Source: Saccharina japonica
Taxonomy: Eukaryota > Sar > Phaeophyceae > Laminariales > Laminariaceae
Direction of reading: 5' to 3'
DNA length: 64,000 nt
Assembly (NCBI GenBank): GCA_008828725.1
Contig: MEHQ01001731.1
Coordinates: 441,362 to 505,361 of the forward strand
The first letter of the stretch is position 1; the number at the start of each line of letters is the position of its first letter. The translations under genes were made by a program, and so were the position numbers. The notes beneath the pieces are model-generated. The model did no database searches, was not told the DNA's origin, and saw only the letters and a list, made by a program, of their open reading frames with translations. Positions 57,474-64,000 of the stretch are shown piece by piece.

Positions 57474-60061
57474 AGAGTGGGTCGGGTGCGGGTCGGGTCA
57501 GGTCAGGTCGAGTCGGGTCGGGTCGGGTCGGGTCGGGTCGGGTCGGGTCGGGTCGGGTCGGGTCGGGTCGGGTCGGGTCGGGTCGGGTCGGGTCGGGTCG
57601 GGTCGGGTCGGGTCGGGTCGGGTCGGGTCGGGTCGGGTCGGGTCGGGTCGGGTCGGGTCGGGTCGGGTCGGGTCGGGTCGGGTCGGGTCAGAAGAGTTTC
57701 CAACCTTACGGGTCGGGTCGGGTCGGGTCGGGTCAGGTCAGGTCGAGTCGGGTCGGGTCGGGTCGGGTCGGGTCGGGTCGGGTCGGGTCGGGTCGGGTCG
57801 GGTCGGGTCGGGTCGGGTCGGGTCGGGTCGGGTCGGGTCGGGTCGGGTCGGATCGGGTCGGGTCGGACCGGGTCGGGTCGGACCGGGTCGGGTCGGACCG
57901 GATCGGGTCGGACCGGGTCGGATCGGGTCGGACCGGGTCGGATCGTGTTGGACAGGGTCGGACCGGGTCGGACCGGGTCGGAACAGGTCGGACCGGGTCG
58001 GACCGGGTCGGACCGGGTCGGACCGGGTCGGACCGGGTCTGACCGGGTCGGACTGGACCGGACCGGACCGGACCGGACCGGACCGGGTCGGGTCGGACCG
58101 GGTCAAGTCGGATCGGACCGGGTCGGACCGGGTCGGAACGGGTCGGACCGGGTCGGACTGGGTCGGACCGGGTCGGAACGGTTCGGACCGGGTTGGACCG
58201 GGTCGGACCGGGTCGGACCGGGTTGGATCGGGTCGGACCGGGTCGGATCGGATGGGGTCGGGTCGGGTCAGACCGGGTCGGGTCGGGTCGGGTCGGATCG
58301 GACCGGGTCGGACCGGGTCGGACCGGGTCGGGTCGGGTCGGGCCGGGTCGGACCGAGTCGGGTCGCACCGGGTCGGACCGGGTCGGACCCGGTCGGGTCG
58401 GACCGGGTCGGACCGGGTCGGACCGGGTCGGGTCGGACCGAGTCGGACCGGGTCGGACCGGGTCGGGTCGGGTTGGACCGGGTCGGACCGGGTCGGACCG
58501 GGTCGGACCGGGTCGGACCGGGTCGGACCGGGTCGTACCGGGTCGGATCGGGTCGGGTCGGACCGGGTCGGGTCGGACCGGGTCGGGTCGGACCGGATCG
58601 GGTCGGACCGGGTCGGATCGGGTCGGACCGGGTCGGATCGTGTTGGACAGGGTCGGACCGGGTCGGACCGGGTCGGAACAGGTCGGACCGGGTCGGACCG
58701 GGTCGGACCGGGTCGGACCGGGTCGGACCGGGTCTGACCGGGTCGGACTGGACCGGACCGGACCGGACCGGACCGGACCGGGTCGGGTCGGACCGGGTCA
58801 AGTCGGATCGGACCGGGTCGGACCGGGTCGGAACGGGTCGGACCGGGTCGGACTGGGTCGGACCGGGTCGGAACGGTTCGGACCGGGTTGGACCGGGTCG
58901 GACCGGGTCGGACCGGGTTGGATCGGGTCGGACCGGGTCGGATCGGATGGGATCGGTTCGGGTCAGGTCGGGTCAGAGTCGAGTCGGATCAGACCGCATC
59001 GGGCGGGCGGTCGGAACGCGTTTGGACCGGGTCGGATCGTGTTGGACAGGGTCGGACCGGGTCGGACCGGGTCGGAACAGGTCGGACCGGGTCGGACCGG
59101 GTCGGACCGGGTCGGACCGGGTCGGACCGGGTCTGACCGGGTCGGACTGGACCGGACCGGACCGGACCGGACCGGACCGGGTCGGGTCGGACCGGGTCAA
59201 GTCGGATCGGACCGGGTCGGACCGGGTCGGAACGGGTCGGACCGGGTCGGACTGGGTCGGACCGGGTCGGAACGGTTCGGACCGGGTTGGACCGGGTCGG
59301 ACCGGGTCGGACCGGGTTGGATCGGGTCGGACCGGGTCGGATCGGATGGGGTCGGGTCGGGTCAGACCGGGTCGGGTCGGGTCGGGTCGGATCGGACCGG
59401 ATCGGATCGGGTCGGACCGGGTCGGGTCGGGTCGGGGTCCGGTCGGGTCGGGTCGGGTCGGGTCGGGTCGGGTCGGGTCGGGTCGGATCGGGTCGGGTCG
59501 GACCGGGTCGGGTCGGACCGGGCCGGATCGGGTCGGACCGGATCGGGTCGGACCGGGTCGGATCGGGTCGGACCGGGTCGGATCGTGTTGGACAGGGTCG
59601 GACCGGGTCGGACCGGGTCGGAACAGGTCGGACCGGGTCGGACCGGGTCGGACCGGGTCGGACCGGGTCGGACCGGGTCTGACCGGGTCGGACTGGACCG
59701 GACCGGACCGGACCGGACCGGACCGGGTCGGGTCGGACCGGGTCAAGTCGGATCGGACCGGGTCGGACCGGGTCGGAACGGGTCGGACCGGGTCGGACTG
59801 GGTCGGACCGGGTCGGAACGGTTCGGACCGGGTTGGACCGGGTCGGACCGGGTCGGACCGGGTTGGATCGGGTCGGACCGGGTCGGATCGGATGGGGTCG
59901 GGTCGGGTCAGACCGGGTCGGGTCGGGTCGGGTCGGATCGGACCGGGTCGGACCGGGTCGGACCGGGTCGGTCGGTTCGGGTCGGGCCGGACCGGACCGG
60001 ACCGGACCGGGTCGGGTCGGACCGGGTCGAGTCGGGTCGGGTCGGGTCGGGTCGGGTCGGG
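57296..60061. repeat. (GGGTC)n / GGGTCGGACC array, 2.8 kb
   Basis: Pure CGGGT blocks (57510-57690 and 57750-57850) alternate with GGTCGGACCG variants. A longer unit recurs with the marker GATCGTGTTGGACAGGGTCG at 57942, 58628, 59036 and 59582, so the array has a higher-order structure. The period of five gives open frames in all phases (Gly-Ser-Asp-Arg-Val type, or Thr-Arg-Pro-Asp-Pro on the other strand). These are not genes. Confidence 0.95.
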
Positions 60062-62104
60062 NTATGTATGTATGTATGTATGTATGTATGTATGTATGTA
60101 TGTATGTATGTATGTATGTATGTATGTATGTATGTATGTATGTATGTATGTATGTATGTATGTATGTATGTATGTATGTATGTATGTATGTATGTATGTA
60201 TGTATGTATGTATGTATGTATGTATGTATGTATGTATGTATGTATGTATGTATGTATGTATGTATGTATGTATGTATGTATGTATGTATGTATGTATGTA
60301 TGTATGTATGTATGTATGTATGTATGTATGTATGTATGTATGTATGTATGTATGTATGTATGTATGTATGTATGTATGTATGTATGTATGTATGTATGTA
60401 TGTATGTATGTATGTATGTATGTATGTATGTATGTATGTATGTATGTATGTATGTATGTATGTATGTATGTATGTATGTATGTATGTATGTATGTATGTA
60501 TGTATGTATGTATGTATGTATGTATGTATGTATGTATGTATGTATGTATGTATGTATGTATGTATGTATGTATGTATGTATGTATGTATGTATGTATGTA
60601 TGTATGTATGTATGTATGTATGTATGTATGTATGTATGTATGTATGTATGTATGTATGTATGTATGTATGTATGTATGTATGTATGTATGTATGTATGTA
60701 TGTATGTATGTATGTATGTATGTATGTATGTATGTATGTATGTATGTATGTATGTATGTATGTATGTATGTATGTATGTATGTATGTATGTATGTATGTA
60801 TGTATGTATGTATGTATGTATGTATGTATGTATGTATGTATGTATGTATGTATGTATGTATGTATGTATGTATGTATGTATGTATGTATGTATGTATGTA
60901 TGTATGTATGTATGTATGTATGTATGTATGTATGTATGTATGTATGTATGTATGTATGTATGTATGTATGTATGTATGTATGTATGTATGTATGTATGTA
61001 TGTATGTATGTATGTATGTATGTATGTATGTATGTATGTATGTATGTATGTATGTATGTATGTATGTATGTATGTATGTATGTATGTATGTATGTATGTA
61101 TGTATGTATGTATGTATGTATGTATGTATGTATGTATGTATGTATGTATGTATGTATGTATGTATGTATGTATGTATGTATGTATGTATGTATGTATGTA
61201 TGTATGTATGTATGTATGTATGTATGTATGTATGTATGTATGTATGTATGTATGTATGTATGTATGTATGTATGTATGTATGTATGTATGTATGTATGTA
61301 TGTATGTATGTATGTATGTATGTATGTATGTATGTATGTATGTATGTATGTATGTATGTATGTATGTATGTATGTATGTATGTATGTATGTATGTATGTA
61401 TGTATGTATGTATGTATGTATGTATGTATGTATGTATGTATGTATGTATGTATGTATGTATGTATGTATGTATGTATGTATGTATGTATGTATGTATGTA
61501 TGTATGTATGTATGTATGTATGTATGTATGTATGTATGTATGTATGTATGTATGTATGTATGTATGTATGTATGTATGTATGTATGTATGTATGTATGTA
61601 TGTATGTATGTATGTATGTATGTATGTATGTATGTATGTATGTATGTATGTATGTATGTATGTATGTATGTATGTATGTATGTATGTATGTATGTATGTA
61701 TGTATGTATGTATGTATGTATGTATGTATGTATGTATGTATGTATGTATGTATGTATGTATGTATGTATGTATGTATGTATGTATGTATGTATGTATGTA
61801 TGTATGTATGTATGTATGTATGTATGTATGTATGTATGTATGTATGTATGTATGTATGTATGTATGTATGTATGTATGTATGTATGTATGTATGTATGTA
61901 TGTATGTATGTATGTATGTATGTATGTATGTATGTATGTATGTATGTATGTATGTATGTATGTATGTATGTATGTATGTATGTATGTATGTATGTATGTA
62001 TGTATGTATGTATGTATGTATGTATGTATGTATGTATGTATGTATGTATGTATGTATGTATGTATGTATGTATGTATGTATGTATGTATGTATGTATGTA
62101 TGTA
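60062..62104. repeat. Single N gap followed by 2 kb (TATG)n array
   Basis: One N at 60062 separates the GGGTC array from about 510 perfect TATG units. The units show no variants over 2 kb, unlike the GGGTC array next to them. The one-base N is most likely a scaffold join. Confidence 0.95.
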
Positions 62105-63720
62105 GACGCGTTTTAGACAGGGCATGCCTTATACGTACCAGTACGAGCACTATTTTTTTTATGCTTTCTGAGGCAAATATATTGTGACAGATGGAGGATG
62201 CTCAGCCGAGGACTTACCCAAATAAATAGGGCTGCGCACAGACTGGCTCAATCAGTAGCGATTATACAGTCGGCAAAATCAATCAGTATACTGGATTCCA
62301 GCAGTATACTGCTGTCTCTCCTCTCTCCTATATCCTCCCGAAACGCATTTCGTGGGTTTCCGTACTATCGTATGGCGTGTTTCTTTGGCGTACGTGATAT
62401 AAAAACTACTGGCGAATACACTGGCCAGGTCAATCAGTAGATTACTACCAGTACATACTGTGTCAGTGCCCAGCCCTACAAATAAGGCATGCCTCTTTAT
62501 CATCGTCCGTTTTTACAAATCGTTTTTCGTTGCAGGCGTACTGTAGACCATGGGATTGATTGCTCATCGTTTTTTTTTTCAAGTGCCCAATTTATTCTTA
62601 ACCCCTTAAGAACTGGCCCCACGTATTTGGGGACAAAATACTTGGAATTAGTGTGGGATTTGTTTTTTAGTTCTGAATGGGTTAAAAGCCCACTTTTTGG
62701 GGGTGAGCGACATTAAATATACAGCATAAAAATACGCGCGCAGCTTACCTTCTCAACCCTTTACGATGAACTCCACAGTTCTCTGCGGAGGAACATTTTT
62801 GTTTTTTTGTTTTGCTGCGACACCCGTCCCCCGTTTGGCACATTCACCAAAGCCTATGATACAACACCATTTTTTTTCAAATTGATCTATACGACAACAA
62901 TCAAGACATTAATTAGTTTTTATAACCTACAAGGCACAGGACAAACAGTTCTTCAAGCAAGGATTACTAGGAACCTCAAAAAGCTTGCAAAAGTGCATTG
63001 CACCCCTATATACCGCATATATATGGCATGAGTCTTATCGCCCACTTGGATGCGGAACGACTCGCTCCCCCTCTTTCGGCTAGAAGACTTTTGGGTGGCG
63101 GTGCGTACGTACGTAGTTTTTTTTTTTTTTCTTCCTTTCCACCTCAACTATTACTATGTATTTGTCCCTCCCTTTCGTGACTCAGAACCCGGGGTAGCAT
63201 ATTGCAGGCCCTCCTCCCCCCAACCCCCTCCCCGCTTCGAAAAACAGACTCCTCATAAAAACATTTTCGGCACGTACTCTCTCTTTCTGTCTCTCTCTAT
63301 CTCTCTCTCTCTCCAGGACCTTGACGAAACGCTAGACATACTGATCGAGACGGGTGCTCGGTACGACAGGAGACAGCTCGGTCCGGCTGGGCTCAAGGCA
63401 TGGGAGGTACGGCGTTGTATCATACCATTGCTTATTTTATCATTCTAGAAAGAAACAACGCTATGACGGCTCTAGAAATTTGAGAGGGGGGCATATTCTT
63501 TCCAGGGATCTTCACGGGCCATGACCCCAACCCGTGGGTCGGGTCAGGAAGGTTGCCAAACATCACGGACCGGGTCGGACCGGGTCGGACCGGGTCTGAC
63601 CATGTCGGGTCGGACCGGGTCGGACCATGTCGGGTCGGACTATGTCAGACCGGGTCGGACCGGGTCGGACCGGGTCGGACCGGGTCGGACCGGATCAGAC
63701 CGGGTCGGACCGGGTCGGGT
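62105..63720. repeat. 1.6 kb block, second copy
   Basis: This repeats 55858-57473, including a second exon 17 at 63317-63406 with identical splice sites and coding sequence (DLDETLDILIETGARYDRRQ and onward). If the duplication is real, exon 17 is also duplicated. Its phases (0 to 0) would then permit tandem inclusion, unlike exon 2. An assembly artefact is more likely. Confidence 0.85.
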
Positions 63721-64000
63721 AGAGTCGGGTCGGGTCGGGTCGGGTCGGGGCCGGTCGGGTCGGGTCGGGTCGGGTCGGGTCGGGTCGGGTTGGATCCGGG
63801 TCGGGTCGGGTCGGGTCGGGTCGGGTCGGGTCGGGTCGGGTCGGGTCGGGTCGGGTCGGGTCGGGTCGGGTCGGGTCGGGTCGGGTCGGGTCGGGTCGGG
63901 TCGGGTCAGAAGAGTTTCCAACCTTACGGGTCGGGTCGGGTCGGGTCGGGTCAGGTCAGGTCGAGTCGGGTCGGGTCGGGTCGGGTCGGGTCGGGTCGGG
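63721..64000. repeat. (GGGTC)n array, cut by window end
   Basis: Same pentamer array as after the first copy, with the shared landmark AGAAGAGTTTCCAACCTTAC near 63907 (57690 in the first copy). It contains GGGGCCGG and TGGATCCGGG variants not seen at the same place in the first copy. Confidence 0.95.

Noticed and set aside
57306..62105. Plus-strand open frames of up to 1599 codons through the GGGTC and TATG arrays
   Set aside because: Repeats of five and four bases without stops keep frames open automatically. The encoded Gly-Ser-Asp-Arg-Val and Tyr-Val-Cys-Met repeats have no start context or splice logic, and the frame crosses an N.
58973..62150. Minus-strand open frames of about 1050 codons (Thr-Arg-Pro-Asp-Pro and Ile-His-Thr-Tyr repeats)
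   Set aside because: They are the reverse reading of the same arrays.

Overview
The window is nuclear DNA of an intron-rich, repeat-rich eukaryote, not bacterial or organellar. A heterokont alga, most likely a brown alga, fits best. The basis is the style of its ankyrin-repeat genes (a conserved tail around VGVRIFRP), an NBP35 lacking the second cysteine pair as in plants, frequent CAG/CTG runs, and modular EF-hand proteins I associate with stramenopiles. The lineage is an inference from protein style, not a measurement.

Layout. Positions 1-9,300 hold no gene I recognise, only mobile-element remnants: a SINE, a TA-flanked MITE, a TTAA-type repeat and a TAA-flanked 825 bp element. Positions 9,367-15,832 hold two ankyrin-repeat paralogues in opposite orientation, one frameshifted in a glycine tract and one clearly a pseudogene. 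Between them lie two hAT elements back to back, whose target duplications show the order of insertion. Positions 15,900-21,300 are repeats, including a 412 bp hAT MITE with a perfect 8 bp target duplication.

Two real multi-exon genes fill the rest, head to head. NBP35 (minus strand, 30,090 to 21,309) is complete: 7 exons, 368 codons, all phases consistent. It encodes the cytosolic P-loop ATPase scaffold for Fe-S cluster assembly. 382 bp away, a very large plus-strand gene begins at 30,473 and runs past the window. I could assemble 17 exons (807 codons) with consistent splice phases. Its protein is built of modules (coiled coil, helical segment, EF-hand), and four successive EF-hand loops sit exactly 132 residues apart, which independently supports the exon choices.

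The most unusual theme is repeated duplication of exon pieces inside introns of these two genes: a fully duplicated exon 2 whose phases force mutually exclusive use, an array of five decayed copies of exon 14, a second copy of the 3' end of exon 9, and four decayed copies of the 3' end of NBP35 exon 3 within the next intron. The introns also carry several families of short mobile elements (tRNA-derived SINEs, mariner-like, piggyBac-like and Harbinger-like MITEs, an LTR remnant) and large satellite arrays.

From 55,752 on, the sequence is dominated by TATG and GGGTC arrays around a 1.6 kb block present twice. A single N at 60,062 between two incompatible arrays suggests that the second copy is an assembly artefact (two unmerged contigs or haplotypes).
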